From NCBI RefSeq assembly GCF_003254705.1, contig NZ_QFYR01000002.1, positions 248,001 to 312,000 on the forward strand: DNA of 64,000 nt, given 5' to 3'. The notes under the pieces are model-generated. The model was given only the letters and a program-made list of their open reading frames with translations, did not search any database and had not been told where the DNA came from. A program made the position numbers and the translations under genes. Source of the DNA: Phenylobacterium deserti (GTDB lineage Bacteria > Pseudomonadota > Alphaproteobacteria > Caulobacterales > Caulobacteraceae). Position 1 is the stretch's first letter. Each line of letters begins with the position of its first letter. This document shows, piece after piece, positions 8,914 through 16,157 of the stretch.

Positions 8914-9840
8914 CTAGCCGAGGCTGCCGTCGAACCGATCCGCCAGACGCTCCCGCCGGAACTGTTCGACCACGTGATCGACGAAGGCCCGGGTCTTGGC
9001 CGGCAGCTGGGCCCGGCTCGAATAGTAGATCGAGATGGCGCCCGCGTCGGCCCACCATCGAGGCGCCAGCCGGACCAGGCGTCCTGTCGCAAGGTCGGCG
9101 ACGACATCGGGCATGGCGAGCATGGCGACGCCGAGGCCGAGGCGGGCCGCCTGTCGCACGGCCGCGGGATCGTTGACCACGACGGACTGCGCCAGCCGCG
9201 CGGGCGCCTCCTCGCCAGCCGGGTTCCTGAATGTCCACTCGCGGATCCTGCCGGTGGTGTCGCTGCGCATGACGACGCCGCTCCAGCCTGACAGCTCGGC
9301 GGGGTGAGACGGGAGCGCACGCCCCTCGAGCAGGCTGGGCGACGCGACGGCGACGATGTGCGCCGGCGCGAGCGGCCGGGCCACGAACCCGACCGGCAGG
9401 TCGAAGCCGCCGCCGATGGCGGCGTCATAGCCCTCGGCCACCAGGTCCACCTGCCGGTTCTCAAAGCGCCAGTCGGGGCGCACCAGGGGGTAGCGCGCGA
9501 GGAACTCGGGAAGCAGGGGCAGGACCACGTCGGCGCCGAAGGTCAGGCTCATGGAGACCCGAAGGACGCCGGCCGGCTGGTCGCCGCCCGCCACCGCGGC
9601 GATGGCGGCCTGCACGCCCGCGAGGTCGTCCCGAAGCGCCAGCAGGAAGCGCTCTCCCGTCTCCGTGAGGGTGAGGCTGCGGGTGGAACGGTGGAAGAGA
9701 CGCACGCCCAGGTTCCGCTCGAGGTGGGCCACATTGCGGCTCACGGCCGCCGGCGTCAGACCCAGGCGTCGCGCGGCGCCGGAGAAGCCGCCCGCCTCGG
9801 CGCTGCGGACGAAGCACTCGAGATTGGCGAGGCTCTCCAT
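8914..9840 (-). CDS. LysR-family transcriptional regulator
   Basis: A 308-residue LysR regulator: N-terminal winged helix-turn-helix (MESLANLECFVRSAEAGGF, then AARRLGLTPAAVSRNVAHLE) and a periplasmic-binding-protein-like effector domain from about residue 90. The ATG at 9840 is chosen because GGGATGG lies just upstream and the sequence matches the usual LysR start; an ATG eight codons further up is less likely. It is transcribed away from the SDR gene at 9944, the classical LysR arrangement, and probably controls that SDR/reductase pair. A perfect inverted repeat lies in the shared intergenic region. Confidence 0.9.
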   Translation of the reverse strand: MESLANLECFVRSAEAGGFSGAARRLGLTPAAVSRNVAHLERNLGVRLFHRSTRSLTLTETGERFLLALRDDLAGVQAAIAAVAGGDQPAGVLRVSMSLTFGADVVLPLLPEFLARYPLVRPDWRFENRQVDLVAEGYDAAIGGGFDLPVGFVARPLAPAHIVAVASPSLLEGRALPSHPAELSGWSGVVMRSDTTGRIREWTFRNPAGEEAPARLAQSVVVNDPAAVRQAARLGLGVAMLAMPDVVADLATGRLVRLAPRWWADAGAISIYYSSRAQLPAKTRAFVDHVVEQFRRERLADRFDGSLG

Positions 9841-9854
9841 TTTCAACCATCCCT

Positions 9855-9911
9855 TGAAGATCATTGGCAGGATAGGCGGCTAACCGCGCCGGAACAAAGC
9901 GGTGATCTTCA
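9855..9911. promoter_or_regulatory. inverted repeat in the LysR/SDR divergent promoter
   Basis: TGAAGATCA (9855-9863) and TGATCTTCA (9903-9911) are perfect inverted copies with 39 bp between them, and a small palindrome GCGG-CTAA-CCGC lies between. Placed between divergent lysR and SDR genes, the arms are candidates for a two-site LysR operator that would bring about looping or bending. Function is inferred from position and symmetry. Confidence 0.45.
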
Positions 9912-9943
9912 GCTCCATCGAAACCCCAGCGACGGAGCGCGAC

Positions 9944-10696
9944 ATGACATCTTCCCACCCACCTCTCGCCGGCAAGACCGCCCTGGTCACCGGCGGCTCG
10001 CGCGGCATCGGCGCGGCGATCGCCCGGCGGCTGGCCGCCGACGGTGCGGCCGTGGCCATCACCTATTCGGCCTCTCCGCAGCGCGCCCGGGACGTGGTTC
10101 GCGACATCGAGGCGGCCGGCGGCCGGGCTGTGGCCATCCAGGCCGACGCCGGCGACCCGGCGGCGGTTCGCGCCGCCGTGCAGCGGACGGCGCGGGAGCT
10201 TGGCAGCCTGGACATCCTCGTGAACAACGCGGGCCTCGGGACCGGCGGCCCGATCGAGGATATCCCGTTCGAAACCTACGAGCGGGTGATCGCCGTCAAC
10301 GTGACCGGCGTGTTCGTCGCCACCCAGGAGGCGGTGCGGCACATGAAGGCCGGCGGCCGGATCATCCACATCGGTTCGTCCATGGCCCGCTACGCGGCCT
10401 TTCCGACCGCCTCGCTCTACACCCTCACCAAGGGGGCGGTGAGCGGCTTCAACCGCAGCCTGGTCCGCGACCTTGGTCCCAAGGGGATCACCGTCAACAC
10501 GGTCCATCCCGGTCCCACCGACACGGAGATGAACCCGGCGGACGGCCCGGTCTCGCAGATCGTCGGTCCCGGCATCGCCGTGGGCCGCTACGGCCGCCCG
10601 GAGGAGGTGGCCAGCGCGGTGGCCTATCTGGCCAGCCCCGAAGCCGCCTTCGTCACCGGCGCCGACCTCGCGGTCGACGGCGGGTTCACGGCCTGA
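9944..10696 (+). CDS. SDR-family oxidoreductase (classical type)
   Basis: A 250-residue classical short-chain dehydrogenase/reductase: TGGSRGIG (17-24) binds NAD(P), NNAG is at 94-97, Ser145 and YTLTK (Tyr159, Lys163) form the active site, and the C-terminus ends in the family's VDGGF motif. It is close to the 3-oxoacyl-ACP-reductase-like members, but the substrate cannot be told. The ATG at 9944 has GGAG upstream. It is divergent from a LysR regulator and followed 24 bp later by an NADP-binding reductase, so the three likely form one response unit. Confidence 0.88.
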   Translation: MTSSHPPLAGKTALVTGGSRGIGAAIARRLAADGAAVAITYSASPQRARDVVRDIEAAGGRAVAIQADAGDPAAVRAAVQRTARELGSLDILVNNAGLGTGGPIEDIPFETYERVIAVNVTGVFVATQEAVRHMKAGGRIIHIGSSMARYAAFPTASLYTLTKGAVSGFNRSLVRDLGPKGITVNTVHPGPTDTEMNPADGPVSQIVGPGIAVGRYGRPEEVASAVAYLASPEAAFVTGADLAVDGGFTA

Positions 10697-10720
10697 ACCT
10701 CGAGCGCAGGGAGAACTCGG

Positions 10721-11317
10721 ATGACCACCCTCGGCATCATCGGGGCAGGCGGCGTCGGCGCCGCCATCGGCCGCTCGCTCGCGCGCTCGGGCCTGCCGTT
10801 CCTCATCGCCAACCGGCGCGGTCCGGACAGCCTGCGGACGCTGGCGGACGAGCTCGGTCTGGCGACCCCGGCCACGGTCGCGGAAGCGGCGCAGGCCGAC
10901 CTCGTGTTCGTGGCGGTGAACTGGTCGAAGCTCCCGGCCGCCCTGGCGGGACTGGGCCCGTGGAACGGCCGGATCGTGGTGGACGCCAACAACCCTCTGG
11001 AGGCGCCGCTGTTCAAACCGGTTGACCTCGGCGGCCGTGCTTCCACCCAGGTGTTCGCCGATCTGGTCCCCGGCGCGCGGGTGGTGAAGGGCTTCAACAC
11101 CCTTCCGCCGGAGCTGCTGGGCGCGGATCCGCAAGAGGGCGGCGGGCGGCGCGTGCTCTTCCTGTCCGGCGACGACGCCGGCGCGAAGGCCGAGGTGGCG
11201 GCCCTGGTCGACCGCCTCGGATTTGCGGGGATCGATCTCGGCGGCCTCGAGACCGGCGGTCGGCTGGGCCAGTTCCCCGGCGGTCCCCTGCCTGGGCTCA
11301 ATCTGGTGAGGCTGTAG
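10721..11317 (+). CDS. NAD(P)-binding protein, F420-dependent NADP reductase-like
   Basis: A 198-residue protein starting with a Rossmann glycine motif (GIIGAGGVGAAIGRSLA). The arrangement of NRRGP after the second strand (a phosphate-binding site typical of NADP use) and ANNPLEAPLF and VKGFNTLPPELL later match the NADP oxidoreductase/F420-dependent reductase domain found in many bacteria that lack F420. Function in those is unknown; reductive stress or quinone chemistry is possible. It is the second gene after the SDR, with GGAG before its ATG. Confidence 0.8.
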   Translation: MTTLGIIGAGGVGAAIGRSLARSGLPFLIANRRGPDSLRTLADELGLATPATVAEAAQADLVFVAVNWSKLPAALAGLGPWNGRIVVDANNPLEAPLFKPVDLGGRASTQVFADLVPGARVVKGFNTLPPELLGADPQEGGGRRVLFLSGDDAGAKAEVAALVDRLGFAGIDLGGLETGGRLGQFPGGPLPGLNLVRL

Positions 11318-11337
11318 GACTTTAGGTCCTGAAACTG

Positions 11338-11358
11338 GAGCGGTCGCGATGACCGCTC
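11338..11358 (+). terminator. hairpin after the SDR/reductase pair
   Basis: GAGCGGTC (11338-11345) pairs perfectly with GACCGCTC (11351-11358) across a five-base loop, 20 bp after the reductase stop. A smaller AGGAC/GTCCT hairpin precedes it. There is no T run, so termination is only probable. Confidence 0.35.
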
Positions 11359-11440
11359 TCGGCGCGCCCCGATCACAAGGCGCGTGTCGGGTCTGCGGCG
11401 CGTCCCGGCGTCGGGGCGGGACACTGGACCAGGCGGCGCC

Positions 11441-11585
11441 TCAGGCGGCGGCGGCGACGCAGAGAACGCCAGCCCAGATGGGCGGGCGTGAGCGCCTCCC
11501 GCAACAACACGGAGCCGGCGAGCACGGGAACATCGGCTCGAGGCTCGTCATGACGGCGAAGGTTCGCGTGATCCCGATGGCTGAG
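11441..11585 (-). pseudogene. remnant of an EamA/DMT-family transporter C-terminus
   Basis: On the minus strand, three frames piece together the end of an EamA-type permease: AIGITRTFAVMTSLEPMF, then VLAGSVLLREALTPA after a one-base loss, then WAGVLCVAAAA before a TGA at 11441-11443 after a second shift. The first two stretches match the conserved R-T/S...LEP-F-A...GE-L-T core of the second EamA repeat. The N-terminal nine-tenths of the gene is missing. This is gene debris squeezed between two plus-strand genes. Confidence 0.6.
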
Positions 11586-11671
11586 GGGCTGCGGAAACAA
11601 GCTCGTCCGTGTTACGGGGCGTCATGCGGCTTGCTCTTCCCCGGCGTCAGGCGGTGATCTCCAGAACCCGC

Positions 11672-13369
11672 ATGCAACTTCCTCTGCGGCGCTGGCTCCT
11701 CCTCATGTCGGGCGCTGCGCTGGCGCCGGTGCTGGTCCTCACCGTGGTGCTGCTGTTGGCGCGGTATCAGGAGAGCGCAGCGCGGTTCGAGGCGGATCTT
11801 GTGAGCCGCACCCGCGGGCTGGCTCTCGAGGGCGAGTCCCTCCTGAGCCAGGATAGCGCGCGTCTTGAGGCGCTCAGCGTTCGCCGGACCTTGCAGAGCG
11901 GCGACTTCAGGGGCTTCGAAGCCGAGTTGCGGGACGCGGCGCGGGGCGCTCCGGGATGGTTTGTGCTCCTCGCGGAGGACCAGGGGCAGGTGATCAACAC
12001 GCGCCTGCCTCCAGGGGGGGCGCTGCCGCCGGCCGGAGGCTTCCCACAGTCCGCCTGGCAGGAGCTGCAGGCAGGTCGCACCCGCATCTCGGGCGTGACG
12101 CTTGGCAAGCTCAGCGCCGAACCCATCGTTGCGATCGACACTCCGGCGGTCATCGGATCGAAGCTGTACGCTCTCAGTTACATTCAGCCCGCCCGCCGCT
12201 TCGTGCCCTTCATACGGGCGAAGGTCCGCGAGCCCGGCCGGATCGCCGTCATCCTCGATCAGCAGGGCCGCATCGTCGCCCGTTCGGCCAATGCGGAGCG
12301 CACGATCGGCGGCTCGGCGACCCCGGACCTGACCCGAGCTGTGCGCGTCCGCTCCGAGGGCGTGATCCGCTCCCGGACCTTGGAGGGCTTGCCTTCGATC
12401 CTCGCCTTTAGCCGGGCGCCCTCAGGTTGGACCTTTGTCGTCGCCGCCCCGCAAAGCGAACTGACGACGGCGGCATGGCAGGGGGTCGCGGTCGCCGCCG
12501 CCCAGCTGCTGCTGCTGCTTGCGACGGCGCTGGGGGCGACGGCGTTCTTCAGCCGCCGGATCGCTCGAGACCTGCAGAACCTCGAAGCCGCCGCGGCCGC
12601 GCTCGGCGAAGGACAGCAGGTGCGAGAGCGATCCACCGGGCTTGCGGAGACCCAGCGCGTTCACGATGCTCTCACTTCCGCCTCAGCCCGGCTGCTCCGA
12701 CACGATGCGGAGCAGAAGCAGGCGCTCGAGCGCCAGAGCACCCTGGTGAACGAGCTCAACCATAGGGTCAAGAACACGCTGGCGACAGTGCAGGCCCTGG
12801 CTCGGCAGGCCCGCAAGGAAGCCGCCGGCGAAGCGTCCCTGGACGGCTTCGAGCACCGGCTCATGGCGCTTGCCCGCGCTCATGACCTGCTGACGGCGAA
12901 CAGCTGGCAGAGCACGGACCTGAGGGACCTGGCCCGTTCGGTCTTGGCTCCGCACCGGGGGATCAGCTTCAGCGGACCTTCCTTCGCGCTTTCCTCCTAC
13001 GCCGCCGTGTCCTTGGTCTTGGTGCTGCATGAACTCGCCACGAACGCCGCCAAGTACGGGGCCTTGGCCTCGGGCGGCCGGGTCGTGCTTGAATGGGCCG
13101 TGGATCACGCCCGCCCGTCGCTTGATGCGACCTGGACGGAGAGCGGCTTGACGAAGCCGGAGCCCACCGGGGCCGAAGGCTTCGGGTCGCGCCTGATCCG
13201 CGCAAGCATAGAGCGGGAGCTACAAGGCTCGCTTGAGCGAACATGGGGCGAGCGAGGCGTTACCTACCGGTTCCGCCTCCCTTTGACGGAGCGCCTTACG
13301 GGTCACGCGGGAGTCCCCGAGGTCTCCACACGAGCCAGCGGCGCAGGTCCGATTCCGAACGGTCGCTGA
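11672..13369 (+). CDS. HWE-family sensor histidine kinase
   Basis: A membrane sensor kinase of 565 residues. A first membrane helix (LLLMSGAALAPVLVLTVVLLL) and a second near residue 275-295 (VAVAAAQLLLLLATALGATA) bracket a periplasmic sensor domain of about 230 residues. The kinase core has the phospho-acceptor motif LNHRVKNTLATVQ (His364), and HELATNAAKYGAL as the N box, the signature of HWE/HisKA_2 kinases common in alphaproteobacteria, where they act in general stress or light responses. No response regulator gene adjoins it, so it is an orphan. The start is set at the ATG immediately before the first membrane helix; in-frame GTG/ATG codons up to 11609 are possible. Confidence 0.82.
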   Translation: MQLPLRRWLLLMSGAALAPVLVLTVVLLLARYQESAARFEADLVSRTRGLALEGESLLSQDSARLEALSVRRTLQSGDFRGFEAELRDAARGAPGWFVLLAEDQGQVINTRLPPGGALPPAGGFPQSAWQELQAGRTRISGVTLGKLSAEPIVAIDTPAVIGSKLYALSYIQPARRFVPFIRAKVREPGRIAVILDQQGRIVARSANAERTIGGSATPDLTRAVRVRSEGVIRSRTLEGLPSILAFSRAPSGWTFVVAAPQSELTTAAWQGVAVAAAQLLLLLATALGATAFFSRRIARDLQNLEAAAAALGEGQQVRERSTGLAETQRVHDALTSASARLLRHDAEQKQALERQSTLVNELNHRVKNTLATVQALARQARKEAAGEASLDGFEHRLMALARAHDLLTANSWQSTDLRDLARSVLAPHRGISFSGPSFALSSYAAVSLVLVLHELATNAAKYGALASGGRVVLEWAVDHARPSLDATWTESGLTKPEPTGAEGFGSRLIRASIERELQGSLERTWGERGVTYRFRLPLTERLTGHAGVPEVSTRASGAGPIPNGR

Positions 13370-13644
13370 CAAGGCGTCGCAGACGTTCGGCAGCCGGCGA
13401 GGATCCGGGATGGACCTGCCTTCCATCTTCATGCGCGCGCGTGCGCCGACGCACGGCGTGCTCGCGCGGCCGCGCCGTCTCGGCCTCGCCCCGTCGCACC
13501 CGCTGGCGGACGGCGGACGAGTCCACGCGCTCGGGAGGTTGCACGCCGACAGGCCAGCCTCTCGTCAGACAACCTGCCGGCCGCGGCGCCCGTGCGCGGG
13601 ACGGCCGTTCTGCTCGTTGGCCGTGCGGCGAGCCTTGCGCCCGG

Positions 13645-14730
13645 TCAGGCCGGCAGCGGCAGCGGCAGCGGCTCGGGCAGCCGGCGGGGCTCCGGATCGG
13701 CGCGGGGTCCGGCGCGGTCCGGGTCGAATGCGATCTGGCGCAGGAAGCCTGCAACGGCTTCGGCGACAGCTTGCGGCCGGATGTGGTGCAACATATGGCC
13801 GGCGCCCTCGACCACCTGGATCTCGCCGCCGGGCAGTTCGCGGGCCAGGCGACGGGACTGATGCTCGCAGCTGACGATCCTGTCGCCGTCGCCGCTCAGG
13901 ATCAGGACCGGGCCGGCGACGGCCTTCAGCCGCCCCGCCAGCTTCCCCGCCTCCAGCGGCATCCTGGCCGTATCGGCGGCCGTCGCGCGAAGCTGCGAAG
14001 GCCGCAGCGACATGTCGGAGGCGAAGCCCCGCCGGAAGTGATCCGGAACCTCGGCGGGGGAGAACATCTGCTTGAGCACCAGCGGCGTCATCAGGCGCCC
14101 GAGAAGCGGGGATGCGGTGAACCGCATCACGTCGCCGAGCCCCGGGATCGCCGGACCGCCCAGCAAGGGGACGTCGAGGCGCGCCGTCGGCCAGTAGTAG
14201 CCTGACATCAGCACCAGCCCGCGGACCCGGTCCGGCGCGGTCAGCGCCGCCTGCATGGCGACGAGGGTGCCCCAGGAGTGGGCCACAAGAACCGCCTCCG
14301 GGACGTCCAAAGCCGTCATGGCTTCCAGGAGCAGCCGCGCCTGATGTTGGGCGGTCCAGGACCGGTTCCGCGGCCGGGCGCTGTAGCCGAAGCCGGGGCG
14401 ATCGAAGGCGATGACACGGTGGCCTTGCGCCAGCGCGTCGAAGAGGCCGGAGAGCACGTAATCCTCCGAACTGACGCCGTTTCCGTGGATCAGCACCAGC
14501 GTCGGCCCGTGTCCGCGCTCCTGGTAATGCAGGCGAACGCCGTCCACCGTGACGAAGCGCCCGGCAGGCGGGTTGCGTCCTTCCGTCCGTTCGGCCGCCA
14601 GGTGATTGCCGATCGCCGCGGCGATCAGCGCGCCGACAGCGACAGCGGCGACGCCGGCCTTGAGCGGGAGCTTGGCGCCGGCGCGGGACGTCCTGCCGCC
14701 GGCCGGCAGCCTGGCAGTGAGCTGGTTCAT
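13645..14730 (-). CDS. membrane-anchored alpha/beta hydrolase
   Basis: A 361-residue alpha/beta-hydrolase-fold protein with one N-terminal membrane helix (GVAAVAVGALIAAAIGN, about 26-42) and no clear cleavage site, so it is probably anchored with the enzyme in the periplasm. The oxyanion loop is LIHGNG, the nucleophile is Ser152 in AHSWGT, the acid is in LSGDGDR, and the base is His in GAGHMLHH. The C-terminus ends in a Pro/Leu repeat (PEPLPLPLPLPA-like) coded by GGCAGC repeats. Substrate unknown (esterase or epoxide-hydrolase-like). It is divergent from the second hydrolase at 15240. Confidence 0.85.
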   Translation of the reverse strand: MNQLTARLPAGGRTSRAGAKLPLKAGVAAVAVGALIAAAIGNHLAAERTEGRNPPAGRFVTVDGVRLHYQERGHGPTLVLIHGNGVSSEDYVLSGLFDALAQGHRVIAFDRPGFGYSARPRNRSWTAQHQARLLLEAMTALDVPEAVLVAHSWGTLVAMQAALTAPDRVRGLVLMSGYYWPTARLDVPLLGGPAIPGLGDVMRFTASPLLGRLMTPLVLKQMFSPAEVPDHFRRGFASDMSLRPSQLRATAADTARMPLEAGKLAGRLKAVAGPVLILSGDGDRIVSCEHQSRRLARELPGGEIQVVEGAGHMLHHIRPQAVAEAVAGFLRQIAFDPDRAGPRADPEPRRLPEPLPLPLPA

Positions 14731-15239
14731 CGCATCTTCTTGGGAATGTGAGAACGCACGGCGCCCCCTTCGCGACGATCAACATTGTGCAGCGCAACAT
14801 CGTTCCGCGGCGGCTCGATCAATTCCCTTGGTCAGCGCGGTCCCGGACGCGGAGCCAGACCCGCCGGGATCTTCGCCCGATCAGCGGGCCGATCGGGTGT
14901 GGTGCGCACCCGACGCGGCGCGGAGCTTCGTTCCGGCGCCGCTCTGGCGACGTCGGACGCTGCCGGACACCGGCCTGCGGCGCGGTCGGGGCATGAACCT
15001 GACGCTTCCCGCCAAATAGGGGTGATCGGTGCAATCGCGGCCGGCGCGGCGCTGACATCCTCGGCGCAGACCAGGGAGCGACGGTGAAGATCAGGGCGCC
15101 AGCCACGGGAAGGTTCGCGGTGCTTCGGGCTCCACGGCCGCCAAGCCGGCGCCTTCAAACACCGGCGCGACGCCTGATCGCAGACCGCCGCTGACGCGCC
15201 CCTCGCGGCGCCGCAGCAAAACGCCCTCGAGCAGGTGAG
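14731..15239. other. 509-bp divergent intergenic region
   Basis: The space between two divergent hydrolase genes. It must hold both promoters, but I see no additional gene: short frames lack ribosome sites or motifs. The only structured signal is the near-palindrome at 14785-14797. Confidence 0.4.
14785..14797. promoter_or_regulatory. near-palindrome TTGTGC-A-GCGCAA
   Basis: A 13-bp near-perfect palindrome (one mismatch between arms) 55 bp upstream of the hydrolase start at 14730. TTGC/GCAA-type palindromes of this kind are associated with polyhydroxyalkanoate regulators (PhaR) in alphaproteobacteria; assignment here is only by resemblance. Confidence 0.3.
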
Positions 15240-16115
15240 ATGATGAACGCCATGACCGGCCTTTGCGACGCGCGCTCCGCCCCGAACGAATTCGTTGAGA
15301 TCAACGGCCGCAGGCTGGCCTATCGCAGCGTCGGCGAGGGTCGTCCGATCCTGCTTTGCGTGCGGTTCCGCGGCAACATGGACTCCTGGGACCCGGCGTT
15401 CCTGGACGGACTGGCGGCCGAGGGCTTTCGGGCCATCGTCTTCGATTACAGCGGTCTGGGGCTCTCCAGCGGCGTGCCGACCTACGATCCGTCGGAGATG
15501 GTGCGGGATCCCCTCGACCTGATCGAGGCGCTTCAGCTGAAGGAGGTTGTGATCGCCGGCTGGTCCCTGGGCGGGCTGGTCGCTCAGATCGTCGTCGCCT
15601 CGAAGCCCGGGCAGGTGACCCACGCCGTGCTGATCGGCTGTGGCCCCCCCGGACCGCTGGTGAAAACCGCCGAACAGCTGTTCTACGATACGGCCGGCAT
15701 CGAGGTTTACGGCCTCGAAGAGGAGGAGATCCTGTTCTTCGAGCCGAAGTCTGCGCGGAGCCGCGCGGCGGCGCAGGCGTCGGTGGCGCGCATTGCGAGC
15801 CGGACGGAAGCGCGCAGCCGGCCGGTGCCGATCGCGTTCGCGCGCGCCAAGCTCGGGTCCGGACCGCGCAACCCCAGCTTCCCCGCCGACCATGTGCTCG
15901 AGGCGCTGAAGACCACCGATCTGCCGATCCTGCACATCGGCGGAGACCACGACATCATCTTCCCGGTCGAGAACTGGTACGCGCTGAACGGTCAGCTGCC
16001 GACGGTGCAGCTCCTGACCTACCCCTCCGCAGGTCACGGTCCGCAGCACGAACACCCGGAGGCCTCCGCGGCCCACATCGCAGCGTTCGTTCGAAGCACA
16101 CGCTCGGCGATCTAG
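15240..16115 (+). CDS. alpha/beta hydrolase (RFRGxMDxWDPAFLD subgroup)
   Basis: A 291-residue cytoplasmic alpha/beta hydrolase without signal peptide. The strand/loop motif VRFRGNMDSWDPAFLDGL replaces the usual HGxG oxyanion loop, and the nucleophile is Ser109 in GWSLGG, with an acid in GGDHD (236-238) and the base His266 in SAGHG. The paralogue at 22062-23024 shares the same unusual RFRG(N/S)MD-WDPAFLD motif. A decayed partial copy of this gene, including its ribosome-site region, lies at 49142-49272. The ribosome site is AGGTGAG before ATGATG. It is convergent with the large regulator at 16158. Confidence 0.83.
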   Translation: MMNAMTGLCDARSAPNEFVEINGRRLAYRSVGEGRPILLCVRFRGNMDSWDPAFLDGLAAEGFRAIVFDYSGLGLSSGVPTYDPSEMVRDPLDLIEALQLKEVVIAGWSLGGLVAQIVVASKPGQVTHAVLIGCGPPGPLVKTAEQLFYDTAGIEVYGLEEEEILFFEPKSARSRAAAQASVARIASRTEARSRPVPIAFARAKLGSGPRNPSFPADHVLEALKTTDLPILHIGGDHDIIFPVENWYALNGQLPTVQLLTYPSAGHGPQHEHPEASAAHIAAFVRSTRSAI

Positions 16116-16157
16116 GGCGCGGCTCAGGGCCGCCGGCGAGGGACGGAGCCGACGTGC

